Assembly (NCBI GenBank): GCA_938004235.1
Contig: CALKWL010000003.1
Span: 1-10,934, forward strand
Direction of reading: 5' to 3'
Source: an uncultured Gammaproteobacteria bacterium
GTDB taxonomy: Bacteria; Pseudomonadota; Gammaproteobacteria; Halothiobacillales; Halothiobacillaceae
Length of the DNA stretch: 10,934 bases
In this document: positions 1 through 6,145 of the stretch, piece after piece
Layout of the letters: every line of letters begins with the position of its first letter
How positions within the stretch are numbered: position 1 is the first letter of the stretch
The notes under the pieces: generated by a model
The model's input: only the letters and a program-made list of their open reading frames with translations
What the model was told of the DNA's origin: nothing
The model's database searches: none
Program-made: the position numbers and the translations under genes

Positions 1-592
1 ATTGCTGCTCGGTTTGCGCTTGTTGCAGCGCGGCAACCAGTTCGCTGGCCGCAGAGGCGCCTTGCACGCTGCTCGGGTAGATGCGCAGCGGGATCAGCGG
101 AAAGCGGCGCGCCAGTACATGCAGTACATCGCGCACAGCAGCGCCGCTGGGCGAGGTGATGATGCCGATGCGGCGCGGCAGGGCGGGCAGGGAGTGCTTG
201 TGACGGGCATCGAACAGCCCTTCCGTTGACAGGCGTTGGCGCAGTATTTCATACGCGCGTTGCAGCGCGCCCAATCCGGCATCTTCCATGTGCTCGACCA
301 CCAGTTGCAGATCGCCGCGCGCCTCGTACAGGGTGATGCGCGCGCGCAGCAGCACCTGCATTCCGTCCTGTGGTCGCATCCGCAACAAACCGGCACGCGG
401 ACGGAACATCGCACAGCGCACCTGAGCACCGGCATCCTTGAGGGTGAAATACAGATGTCCCGATGCCGGGCGCGCCAGATTGGATAGTTCGCCTTCGACC
501 CAGACCATCGGCAGTTGCGCTTCAATCAGGTTTTTGAGCGTATTAACCAGTTGACTGACGCTTAGCGTCGCGGCGGAAGAGGGCGTTGGCAT
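1..592 (-). CDS. xseA: Exodeoxyribonuclease VII large subunit, partial (3' end outside window)
   Basis: Codes for the large, catalytic subunit of exonuclease VII, which with XseB degrades single-stranded DNA in the cytoplasm during repair. About 197 residues are present; the family is usually 400-450 long, so the C-terminal half lies beyond base 1. The N-terminal OB-fold (about residues 9-105) is recognisable from VNTLKNLIE, VWVEGELSNLARPASGHLYF and TLKDAGAQVRCAMFR, all family hallmarks. The stretch LPRRIGIITSPSGAAVRDVL near residues 150-170 opens the catalytic domain. The ATG at 592 is chosen because the protein starts at the usual family position (MPTPSSAATLSVSQLVNTL); a weak GGAAA lies upstream. 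It stands alone, with the DUF4124 gene on the same strand 216 bases upstream. The identification is firm. Confidence 0.96.
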   Translation of the reverse strand, partial: MPTPSSAATLSVSQLVNTLKNLIEAQLPMVWVEGELSNLARPASGHLYFTLKDAGAQVRCAMFRPRAGLLRMRPQDGMQVLLRARITLYEARGDLQLVVEHMEDAGLGALQRAYEILRQRLSTEGLFDARHKHSLPALPRRIGIITSPSGAAVRDVLHVLARRFPLIPLRIYPSSVQGASAASELVAALQQAQTEQQ

Positions 593-725
593 AAATTTTC
601 CGGTATTTGTGATGCTCAGAGGCTGCTCGCTGGGCACGTGTGCAGCCGCTCAAGCTTGACAGCCTGCTATGGCGGGACACGGATGTCCATGACACAAATC
701 AATCACGCAAGTTATTGGTCTGTCG

Positions 726-790
726 CTACCGAGTCCGGGCATCTAGCGGACTCGGTAGGGCTGAAAAACTCATGGATGAGCTTTTCAGCC
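726..790. repeat. Two abutting perfect or near-perfect hairpins in the xseA upstream gap
   Basis: Hairpin one pairs 726-737 with 747-758 (12 bp, no mismatch, 9-base loop). Hairpin two starts at the next base and pairs 759-773 with 776-790 (GGCTGAAAA / TTTTCAGCC, then CTCAT / ATGAG, one A-C mismatch, tiny loop). CGCTA at 724-728 can alternatively pair with TAGCG at 744-748. On the minus strand the pair follows the DUF4124 stop codon by 18 bases, so it could end that transcript, but no T tract follows either stem. It could also be an RNA leader element or a mobile palindromic repeat. The rest of the 593-808 gap has smaller stems (621-626 with 642-647; 675-679 with 684-688) and no convincing gene. 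Confidence 0.6.
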
Positions 791-808
791 TCCTGATTGG
801 GGGTTTGC

Positions 809-1501
809 TCACGGACGCGTGCCGTCCAAAAAAGGCGTAGGCGTCAACAGTAGAAAGGTGTCGGTTGTCGGGGCGACGGGAGCGACTTTCGGATACAGTC
901 CTTCATGACGCGCCTTGGCAATGCGCCACTGCGCCGTAATGCGGTCAAAATGCGCATTGATGGTTTCTTTCTCGGCATCCACCCGCTGCATTGCGAGCTC
1001 TTCCGAGGCCAGGCTTTTCTTCAGATCGAGGATTTCCTGTGAGCGCGGCTTGCCTTGAGCCGCCAGCTCAAGCAGAGCCTCGATGCGTTTACGCATGGTG
1101 CTGGCGTTCATCTCGTGGATTCTGCGCTTGCCCTCAGTGGTTTGCAGCATGGCTTCTCGGGCTGATTTGATGGCTTCTTCAGAGCCGTAAAGCTGCAATA
1201 GAAGCTCTTCGCGACGCGTCCGCTCAGCTTCGGCACGCTTGACGGCTTCGAGTTCAGCGCGCTGTCGAGCCATCTCCGCGCGCGCCTCTGCGCTCACTTC
1301 CGGCGCAACCTGGGTTTTTTCACGTCCCTGGCTATCGAGCACGCCATACCCTTTTTTGGCCTGCGCGGGCGGCACCTTGTCGGTATAAATGACGTTACCG
1401 CGCTCGTCGGTCAAGCGGTACAGATCACCCGCATGCAGGCTGGGCGCCGAGGCGCAGAGGAGCACGAGCGCTGGACTCCAGCGCCTGCACACGCCCCTCA
1501 T
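809..1501 (-). CDS. Exported DUF4124-domain coiled-coil protein
   Basis: A 230-residue protein of unknown role. Residues 1-24 form a signal peptide: RRW, a hydrophobic core ALVLLCASAP and a likely cut after SLHA, so it probably acts in the periplasm. The DUF4124 domain follows at once (GDLYRLTDERGNVIYTDKVPP, residues 25-45), a short beta-rich module common in exported gammaproteobacterial proteins. Residues 66-200 are rich in E, R, K, A and Q with long helix-forming runs, probably a coiled coil. The tail (201-230) is rich in P and T. The ATG at 1501 is preferred because it gives a clean signal peptide; a TTG at 1528 would add nine polar residues. It faces away from the small ORF at 1574. Its function is unknown; the domain call is good. 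Confidence 0.85.
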   Translation of the reverse strand: MRGVCRRWSPALVLLCASAPSLHAGDLYRLTDERGNVIYTDKVPPAQAKKGYGVLDSQGREKTQVAPEVSAEARAEMARQRAELEAVKRAEAERTRREELLLQLYGSEEAIKSAREAMLQTTEGKRRIHEMNASTMRKRIEALLELAAQGKPRSQEILDLKKSLASEELAMQRVDAEKETINAHFDRITAQWRIAKARHEGLYPKVAPVAPTTDTFLLLTPTPFLDGTRP

Positions 1502-1573
1502 TCGCCTGACTTGACCCGATTTACGCAATTAACGCACCCATGCAAACAACAACATCCCTGCGAAGAATACCCC

Positions 1574-1708
1574 ATGAAAGGACTCGAAGAATACACCGCC
1601 CACAATGCGCGGCGTCGCCACGACTTTAACCTGTATCGCGTCCAGCATAAGCACGCATCAAACGCAACGATTTATGCACAAATTTTTGCGTCTGAGCTAA
1701 GGTGTTGA
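1574..1708 (+). CDS. Doubtful small ORF, 44 residues, unrecognised
   Basis: The ORF begins MKGLEEYTAHNARRRHDF and ends with ASELRC. It is basic, hydrophilic, without a signal peptide or membrane segment. Its start lacks a strong ribosome-binding site (only GCGAAGAA upstream). Codon choice is compatible with coding but the ORF is too short to be decisive, and it contains a DnaA-box-like site (1672-1680) and half of an inverted repeat (1692-1699 with 1721-1728). It may be a real small protein, a gene remnant, or chance. I do not recognise a family. Confidence 0.25.
   Translation: MKGLEEYTAHNARRRHDFNLYRVQHKHASNATIYAQIFASELRC
1672..1680 (+). promoter_or_regulatory. DnaA-box-like site
   Basis: TTATGCACA fits the relaxed DnaA-box consensus TTWTNCACA. 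It lies within the doubtful 44-codon ORF and 179 bases before a stronger site at 1860. A single match of this kind is weak; it gains some weight from the second site and the AT-rich sequence between them. Confidence 0.3.
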
Positions 1709-1963
1709 TTTGACGTGCTCTAGCTCAGGAAATCGCTCAAATAAATCGTAACCTATTGATTTTATTAGGATGGATGTTTTGATTAAAATATAGCCAAATC
1801 ATGGGCAAGCCTGATTCGCTAGGGTCTCTGACCCGGTTGTCATGGATCAATTCACAGTTTTATCCACAGGTTCTGGGGATAAAAGCCATCCTCATGATTG
1901 AACGATGGCTTAGGTTCTGTTCATGCAACTTCAATGCAGTCATTATTTGATGGATTCAGGTAT
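1709..1963. other. Non-coding AT-rich stretch
   Basis: No plausible gene is seen between the small ORF and the palindrome at 1964. Bases 1733-1795 are much richer in A and T than the surrounding DNA, including runs such as TTGATTTTATTAGG and TTGATTAAAATATAG. An inverted repeat CTGAGCTA (1692-1699) / TAGCTCAG (1721-1728) straddles its left edge. The paired DnaA-box-like sites at 1860-1882 lie in its right part. Confidence 0.6.
1860..1882. promoter_or_regulatory. Inverted pair of DnaA-box-like sites
   Basis: TTATCCACA (1860-1868) is the exact high-affinity DnaA box. Five bases later TGGGGATAA (1874-1882) reads on the other strand as TTATCCCCA, one base from that box. The arrangement closely resembles, from memory, a segment near the ColE1-type plasmid origin that differs at only three positions. 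With the AT-rich DNA on its left, this could be a DnaA-binding or replication-related site. No dnaA, dnaN, mnmG, parAB or rep gene is in the window, so an origin is not claimed. Confidence 0.45.
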
Positions 1964-2069
1964 TTACGCAAAAGTACTCCAGCAAGGCAACGGCGCCGAA
2001 GGCAGTACACTAAAAAGCTGTTCAAAGTACGGCAAGGCGCCTGAGCGCCGCTGGGGAGGCTTTGCGTAA
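1964..2069. repeat. 106-bp imperfect palindromic element, MITE- or ERIC-like
   Basis: The ends are inverted copies of TTACGCAAA (1964-1972 and 2061-2069). Moving inward, CCAGC pairs with GCTGG, GGCGCC (1992-1997) with GGCGCC (2036-2041), and GTAC (2005-2008) with GTAC (2027-2030), all around a centre near 2017; the outermost 20 bases match at 15 positions. It ends two bases after the stop codon of the convergent-side MFS gene, so it may fold at the 3' end of that mRNA. No transposase is encoded. It resembles short non-autonomous repeats in shape; whether it has other copies cannot be told here. Confidence 0.6.
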
Positions 2070-2071
2070 TT

Positions 2072-3331
2072 CTAGGATTTAACCTCAGTCTCAAAGCGCC
2101 ACGCGACATAGCCCCCCGACAACAGCATGGCCCCGCCGACCAACCAGAACGGTGCATTCAGCCCCCCGCTCCACTGCGCCGCCAGGCCTAACGCCAAGCC
2201 GCCAACGGCATAGCCCAAATCACGCCAAAAGCGGTAAATACCCAGAATGGAGGCGCGGCGCGCCGGTTCAGCCAAGTCCGCCACCGCCGCACCCAGCGTG
2301 GGATACAACATCGCCATACCGATACCGATCAAGGCCGATTCCAACGCCCACAACAGCGGCGTATGGCTCACTCCCACCGCCATCACGCCCACCCCGCAGA
2401 GCGCCATGCCCCACACAATCAGCCCTTTGCGCCCGACGCGGTCGGACAGCGGGCCGGTGACCAGCTGTCCCGCGCCCCACACCACACCGTAAATCGCCAC
2501 CAGCCCGCCCGCCTCAACCAGGCTCAGACCCTGCGCCACAAAAAACACCGGAAAAAACAGCCAGACCATCGCATCGGTAAATTTCTCCACCAAGCCCGCC
2601 TGATGCAGCGCACGCAGGCGCACATCATGCCAAGTGGCCGGCCAAAACAGTGCCGCCAGCGACACGGGGGTAACCGCAACCACCTGCGAATGCGCCTTCT
2701 GCTGTACCTGTTGATGCGCGACCTGGTGAGCCAGTGCCCAAGGCCGCGTTTCCTTTACCCCCCACACGCCCAACGCCAAAGCCAGCGTCACCGTTACCAT
2801 GCCAAAAGCGAACAAGCCCTCGCGTGCACCGAACTCCAGCGCCAGCCACGCCGTGAAAAGCCCTGCCAACGCCACACCCGCATAGCCTGAAAACTCGTTC
2901 AGCCCATTCACCAGGCCACGCTGATCGGCACGCGCCAAATCCAGCTTGCTATTCAGCGCCATCGACCAGCACAAGCCCTGATTCACCCCCAGCAGCACCG
3001 TGGCGGCAATAATCCAGCCCCAGCTTGGCGCGTACAAAATCAAAAACGGAATCGGCAAAGCCGCCATCCAACCCGCCAGCAACACCCGTCGCCGTCCCCA
3101 CTGATCCGACAAACGCCCAGCGAAAAGATTGAGCAAGGCTTTGACCACGCCGAACACCACCACAAACGCCGCCAGAGCCAGAAAAGACCCTTTGGCCAAA
3201 CCGAAGTCCGACTCCGCCAACACCGGTAGCACGGTGCGCGTCATGCCGATGGTTGAGCCAACAAAAAGCACCTGAAGTAAATGCAGGCTGAACTGCGCAA
3301 GGTTGATGCGGATACCGTGCTGGATGCCCAT
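2072..3331 (-). CDS. Major facilitator superfamily transporter
   Basis: A 419-residue inner-membrane transporter of usual MFS length with about twelve hydrophobic segments in two halves. The MFS motif A appears in both: GRLSDQWGRRR at residues 72-82 after helix 2, and GPLSDRVGRK at 293-302 after helix 8. The central cytoplasmic loop (about 196-245) is Q/H-rich (AHQVAHQQVQQKAH). The start at 3331 leaves only a short hydrophilic N-terminus before helix 1. The substrate is not evident from sequence. It diverges from the sulfur-linked MBL gene, and its likely -35 box sits inside the operator found there, so it may export or import a sulfur compound; this is inference. A 106-bp palindrome begins right after its stop. 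Confidence 0.92.
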   Translation of the reverse strand: MGIQHGIRINLAQFSLHLLQVLFVGSTIGMTRTVLPVLAESDFGLAKGSFLALAAFVVVFGVVKALLNLFAGRLSDQWGRRRVLLAGWMAALPIPFLILYAPSWGWIIAATVLLGVNQGLCWSMALNSKLDLARADQRGLVNGLNEFSGYAGVALAGLFTAWLALEFGAREGLFAFGMVTVTLALALGVWGVKETRPWALAHQVAHQQVQQKAHSQVVAVTPVSLAALFWPATWHDVRLRALHQAGLVEKFTDAMVWLFFPVFFVAQGLSLVEAGGLVAIYGVVWGAGQLVTGPLSDRVGRKGLIVWGMALCGVGVMAVGVSHTPLLWALESALIGIGMAMLYPTLGAAVADLAEPARRASILGIYRFWRDLGYAVGGLALGLAAQWSGGLNAPFWLVGGAMLLSGGYVAWRFETEVKS

Positions 3332-3365
3332 GTGAAAACTGCCTGTTTAGGTTTTGATGGGTTTT

Positions 3366-3394
3366 ATCCTAACGTCTATTGACAAATCATTCAA
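3366..3394 (-). promoter_or_regulatory. Candidate promoter of the MFS gene
   Basis: On the minus strand TTGAAT (3394-3389) and TAGGAT (3371-3366) are separated by exactly 17 bases, each matching the sigma-70 boxes at four of six positions. The TTGAAT is the left arm of the operator palindrome at 3389-3408, so a protein bound there should block this promoter too. Confidence 0.45.
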
Positions 3395-3408
3395 TTGATT
3401 GCTTGAAT
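3379..3408 (+). promoter_or_regulatory. Candidate promoter of the MBL-YeeE operon
   Basis: A perfect -35 box TTGACA (3379-3384) is followed 18 bases later by TTGAAT (3403-3408), a four-of-six match to TATAAT. The spacer and -10 box are covered by the palindromic operator, a layout typical of repression. A strong ribosome-binding site, GGAGGA at 3444-3449, sits eight bases before the MBL start codon. Confidence 0.5.
3389..3408. promoter_or_regulatory. Palindromic operator, site 1 (MFS/MBL divergent promoter)
   Basis: A perfect inverted repeat ATTCAA-N8-TTGAAT. The same pattern, in the form ATCAA-N8-TTGAT, occurs at 5445-5462 just before the ArsR-rhodanese gene, and both sites are followed by the string GAATATGAG. 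ArsR-family repressors bind AT-rich palindromes of this type, and persulfide-responsive members (BigR, SqrR) control similar genes. The site overlaps promoter elements in both directions. Assignment to the local regulator is inference. Confidence 0.6.
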
Positions 3409-3457
3409 ATGAGCGCCATCACCTTGGCAACCACCCATTCCCCGGAGGAATCAGCGC

Positions 3458-4195
3458 ATGTTTTTCATCCAGCACCCCAGCCCCCTGTCTTCCCTGGCCT
3501 ATCTGTTTGGCTGCACCGGCAAGCGCGCAGCCATTGCCGTGGATGTCCACGCTGGTGACGAGGCCGCATTTCTTGCCATGGCGCGCGAGAAGGATGTCGA
3601 GATCCGCTACGTGATCGACACCCACGTCCACGCCGATCACTTTTCCGGCGGGCGCAAACTCGCCCAATTGTCGGGCGCACATTACGCGCTGCACGAAAGC
3701 GACAGCGGCGTACTACCCTACGATTTCATGCCGCTGCGCGATGGTCAGGTGCTGGACGCGGGCAATGTTAGCGTGCAGGTTCTGCACACGCCTGGGCATA
3801 CCGATGACAGCATTTCCCTGTTGGTGACCGACAAATCACGCTGCGACGAGCCTTGGTTTTTAGTCACAGGGCACACGCTGTTCGTCGGCGCGGTGGGTCG
3901 CCCCGACCTGCGCGGGCGCGAGCGCGAAATGGCGGAAAAGCTGTACGACTCCCTGTTCGGCAAGCTACTGAGCCTGCCGGATCACCTCGAAATCCTGCCG
4001 GGCGCGCAGGCGGGTAGCGTGTGCGGCGGCGGCATCAGCGGCAAGCCGGTTTCCACCCTGGCCTTCGAGAAGCGCTACAACAAAGGTCTGATCCGCGATC
4101 GCGCGGCCTTTGTCGAAGCCATTATCGAAACCTCCCTGGCCTTGCCCGAGCCGGAAGGCATGCAAGAGATCATCGCCGCAAATATTGCGGCCTGA
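3458..4195 (+). CDS. MBL-fold metalloprotein, ETHE1/persulfide dioxygenase-like subfamily
   Basis: A 245-residue cytoplasmic protein (no signal peptide) of the metallo-beta-lactamase fold, related to ETHE1 enzymes, which oxidise glutathione persulfide to sulfite. The motif THVHADH (residues 55-61: H56, H58, D60, H61) and TPGHTDDS (H114) are clear, as is the VGRPDL stretch after the third motif. Two family metal positions differ: where ETHE1 has TGDTL, with an iron-binding Asp, this protein has TGHTL (H139), and the usual PAHD near the end is PGAQ (181-184), followed by AGSVCGGGISGKP with C189. It therefore belongs to a distinct branch, and its exact reaction is uncertain. GGAGGA lies eight bases before the ATG. 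It is followed by the YeeE gene after 95 bases, and a sulfur role is supported by that context. Confidence 0.88.
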   Translation: MFFIQHPSPLSSLAYLFGCTGKRAAIAVDVHAGDEAAFLAMAREKDVEIRYVIDTHVHADHFSGGRKLAQLSGAHYALHESDSGVLPYDFMPLRDGQVLDAGNVSVQVLHTPGHTDDSISLLVTDKSRCDEPWFLVTGHTLFVGAVGRPDLRGREREMAEKLYDSLFGKLLSLPDHLEILPGAQAGSVCGGGISGKPVSTLAFEKRYNKGLIRDRAAFVEAIIETSLALPEPEGMQEIIAANIAA

Positions 4196-4199
4196 TGGC

Positions 4200-4222
4200 A
4201 ATGCCCCTCCGCGTGGGGCATT
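4200..4222 (+). other. Hairpin between the MBL and YeeE genes
   Basis: AATGCCCC (4200-4207) pairs perfectly with GGGGCATT (4215-4222) around a 7-base loop, just after the MBL stop codon. The following bases (CGTTCACCTTTATC) hold no clean T run, so it is at most a weak or partial terminator. It may lower YeeE expression relative to MBL or protect the 3' end of the upstream message. Confidence 0.45.
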
Positions 4223-4290
4223 CGTTCACCTTTATCAAGATGGAATCAGATGTTGTCACCCGCTGATCCCATCTGCTGCCGGAGCATTCA

Positions 4291-5394
4291 ATGGAACCCA
4301 CCACCACCCTTCTCCTGTCCTTGTTCGTCGTTGCCCTGGCCTTCGGAGCAGGCGCGCAGTTTTCACGCCTCTGCCTGCTCGGCGGGCTGCGCGATGGCTT
4401 CGGTCAGCGGAACTACGGGCGTCTTGCGGTCTATCTCGTCACCATCGCCGTCGCCCTGCTTGGCGCCGCGCTGGTGCAATCCCTCGCAGGGGTGGACTTC
4501 AACAACACGAAACCACCGTTTCGCAACCCTCAGTTCGCGTGGGGACGCTACATCATTGGCGGCTTTGTCTTCGGCGTGGGGATGGTGCTGGCGCGCGGCT
4601 GCCCGTTGCGCCATATGGTCAGGCTGGGGCAAGGCCATCTGCCTTCCCTTACCATCCTGATTGTCGTGGCGCTTACCACCTATGTCATGACCCGTACCTC
4701 GGTCTACGCGGACTGGTTCCTGCCCTGGGTGGGGGGCATGTCCATTGACCTGACCCGTTTCGGCATCGCGCATCAGGATCTCGCCAGCCTGCTGGGCGGC
4801 GGCGGGAACCTCAACCTTGTTCTCTCACTGATTATCGGTGCGGGTCTGCTGCTGTTCGCCGTCCGCTATCTGCGCAATCTGGGCGGCTGGCTGGGCGCGG
4901 CCATGGTCGGCGCGATGGTCGCGGCGGCCTATTACCTGACCGGCGGCCCGTTGGGCAAGGCGGCGCTGGAAGCCTCTGAACTGATGGATACCCCGCCAGA
5001 GGGTCTTGGCACCCAGTCCTTCAGCTTTGCCGCGCCGCTTGGTGACGTCGTGCATTACCTGAGTCTGGGCGGTGCCAGCGTCGCGCTGACCTTCGGTGTG
5101 GTGGCCGTGGTCGGTGTCCTGCTCGGTGGTTTTGTCAGCACCCTGATCCGGCGCGAATTCAGCTTCCAGGGCTTCGGCAACCTGCACGAGACATCCATCA
5201 ATCTGCTGGGTGCCATCCTGCTCGGCGTAGGCAGCGTGCTGGCCATGGGCTGCACCGTCGGTCACGGCTTCAGCGGCATCGCCACGCTGGCTCTCGGCTC
5301 CATCGTCGCCATGCTGGCGATCGTCGCGGGAAGCTGGAGCATGCTCAAGCTGGAAACCCAATGGGGTCAAGAATCGCCCGCTAGCTGCGGATGA
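4291..5394 (+). CDS. YeeE/YedE (TsuA-type) sulfur-compound membrane transporter
   Basis: A 367-residue polytopic inner-membrane protein of the YeeE/YedE family, whose member TsuA takes up thiosulfate. Family motifs are present in both pseudo-repeats: GAGAQFSRLCLLGGLRDGFG (residues 20-38, C28), MVLARGCPLRHMVRLGQG (98-115, C104) and VLAMGCTVGHGFSGI (316-330, C321). About nine hydrophobic segments are visible. The conserved cysteines are thought to pass thiosulfate by S-H-S hydrogen bonds; C104 and C321 match two of them, while no cysteine is seen in the 105-320 interval. The other cysteine is C366 at the very end. GGAG lies about nine bases before the ATG. It follows the MBL gene and precedes the sulfur regulator, so a role in moving thiosulfate or another sulfur species is likely; the direction and exact substrate are not shown. 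Confidence 0.9.
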   Translation: MEPTTTLLLSLFVVALAFGAGAQFSRLCLLGGLRDGFGQRNYGRLAVYLVTIAVALLGAALVQSLAGVDFNNTKPPFRNPQFAWGRYIIGGFVFGVGMVLARGCPLRHMVRLGQGHLPSLTILIVVALTTYVMTRTSVYADWFLPWVGGMSIDLTRFGIAHQDLASLLGGGGNLNLVLSLIIGAGLLLFAVRYLRNLGGWLGAAMVGAMVAAAYYLTGGPLGKAALEASELMDTPPEGLGTQSFSFAAPLGDVVHYLSLGGASVALTFGVVAVVGVLLGGFVSTLIRREFSFQGFGNLHETSINLLGAILLGVGSVLAMGCTVGHGFSGIATLALGSIVAMLAIVAGSWSMLKLETQWGQESPASCG

Positions 5395-5444
5395 AGACAC
5401 CGCCAAAGCTTGCCCGATGCGCAGAAAGGACTAGAATCCGTAAA

Positions 5445-5462
5445 ATCAAACAGTCAATTGAT
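5445..5462. promoter_or_regulatory. Palindromic operator, site 2 (upstream of the regulator)
   Basis: ATCAA (5445-5449), eight bases, TTGAT (5458-5462): the same architecture as site 1 at 3389-3408. It ends five bases before the regulator's start codon, and TAAAAT (5441-5446), a possible -10 box, overlaps its left edge. The position predicts autorepression. No good -35 box is seen. Confidence 0.55.
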
Positions 5463-5467
5463 CGAAT

Positions 5468-6112
5468 ATGAGTGGTTTCAAACAAGACCTCAACGACCAG
5501 TTCGCGCGCATTGGAAAAATGCTTTCCAACGGGCGCAGGCTGGAGCTGCTTGAGTATCTGGCGCAAAGCGAGCGCAGCGTGGAGCAACTTGCTGCGGTCA
5601 GCGGTCTGAGTGTGGCGAATACCTCCCAGCACCTGCAACAGATGCGTCAGGCCGGTCTGGTGAATGCACGACGCGAGGGCAAGCAGATTCTGTATTCTCT
5701 GGCAGGCGATGATGTGATTCATCTGCTGGATGCGCTGCGCCGTGTGGCCGAAGGGCGGCTGGCCGAAGTGCGCGAGATGGTGGCCAATGTGCTGACTGCC
5801 CGCGACAGCCTGGAGCCGATCCAGGCCAACGAGTTGCTGGAACGCTCGCGCATGGGGCTGGTCACGGTGCTGGATGTGCGCCCGGCAGAAGAATATGCGG
5901 CAGGTCATTTGCCCGGCGCCATCAATATCACGCTGGCCGAGCTGGAGCAGCAACTGGAGCGCCTGCCTGCCGACAAGGAAGTGATTGCCTATTGCCGGGG
6001 TGCCTACTGCGTGCTCTCGTTCGAGGCCGTCGCCCGCCTGCGCGAACATGGCTTTCAGGCGCGGCGTATGGAGCAGGGTTATCCTGAATGGAAATTGGCG
6101 AACGGAATCTGA
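5468..6112 (+). CDS. ArsR-family winged-helix regulator fused to a rhodanese domain
   Basis: A 214-residue cytoplasmic transcription regulator. Residues 1-105 form the ArsR/SmtB winged helix: MLSNGRRLELLEYL, then the recognition region SVEQLAAVSGLSVANTSQHL and the wing REGKQILYSL. Residues 117-214 form a rhodanese domain with VLDVRPAEEYAAGHLPGAINI (134-154) and the active-site loop YCRGAYCVLS (175-184). C176 sits at the catalytic position, and C181 is the only other cysteine in the protein, so sensing probably uses persulfidation of C176 or a di- or polysulfide link to C181. Such fusions are known near sulfur oxidation genes. Operator site 2 is directly upstream, indicating autoregulation. 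No Shine-Dalgarno sequence is visible before the ATG, which sits in GAATATGAG, so the transcript may be leaderless. The DsrE-like gene follows after 33 bases. Confidence 0.92.
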   Translation: MSGFKQDLNDQFARIGKMLSNGRRLELLEYLAQSERSVEQLAAVSGLSVANTSQHLQQMRQAGLVNARREGKQILYSLAGDDVIHLLDALRRVAEGRLAEVREMVANVLTARDSLEPIQANELLERSRMGLVTVLDVRPAEEYAAGHLPGAINITLAELEQQLERLPADKEVIAYCRGAYCVLSFEAVARLREHGFQARRMEQGYPEWKLANGI

Positions 6113-6145
6113 GCGAAAAAAATCCACCACGCAACGAGGTTCTTT

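Noticed and set aside
759..790. Rho-independent terminator of the DUF4124 gene
   Set aside because: The T-rich part lies within the stem and no T run follows it, so a terminator cannot be claimed, though an effect on transcription is possible.
640..840. Plus-strand ORF of 66 codons
   Set aside because: It starts at a GTG without a ribosome-binding site, is made largely of the two hairpins and overlaps the end of the DUF4124 gene; no recognisable protein.
1519..1971. Direct repeat ATTTACGCAA at 1519-1528 and 1962-1971 as ends of a larger element
   Set aside because: A shared 10-mer is expected by chance in a window of this size, and nothing else near 1519 matches the palindrome.
1921..2157. 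Minus-strand ORF of 78 codons
   Set aside because: It is formed by the 106-bp palindrome plus the out-of-frame end of the MFS gene; cysteine- and arginine-rich composition looks like chance.
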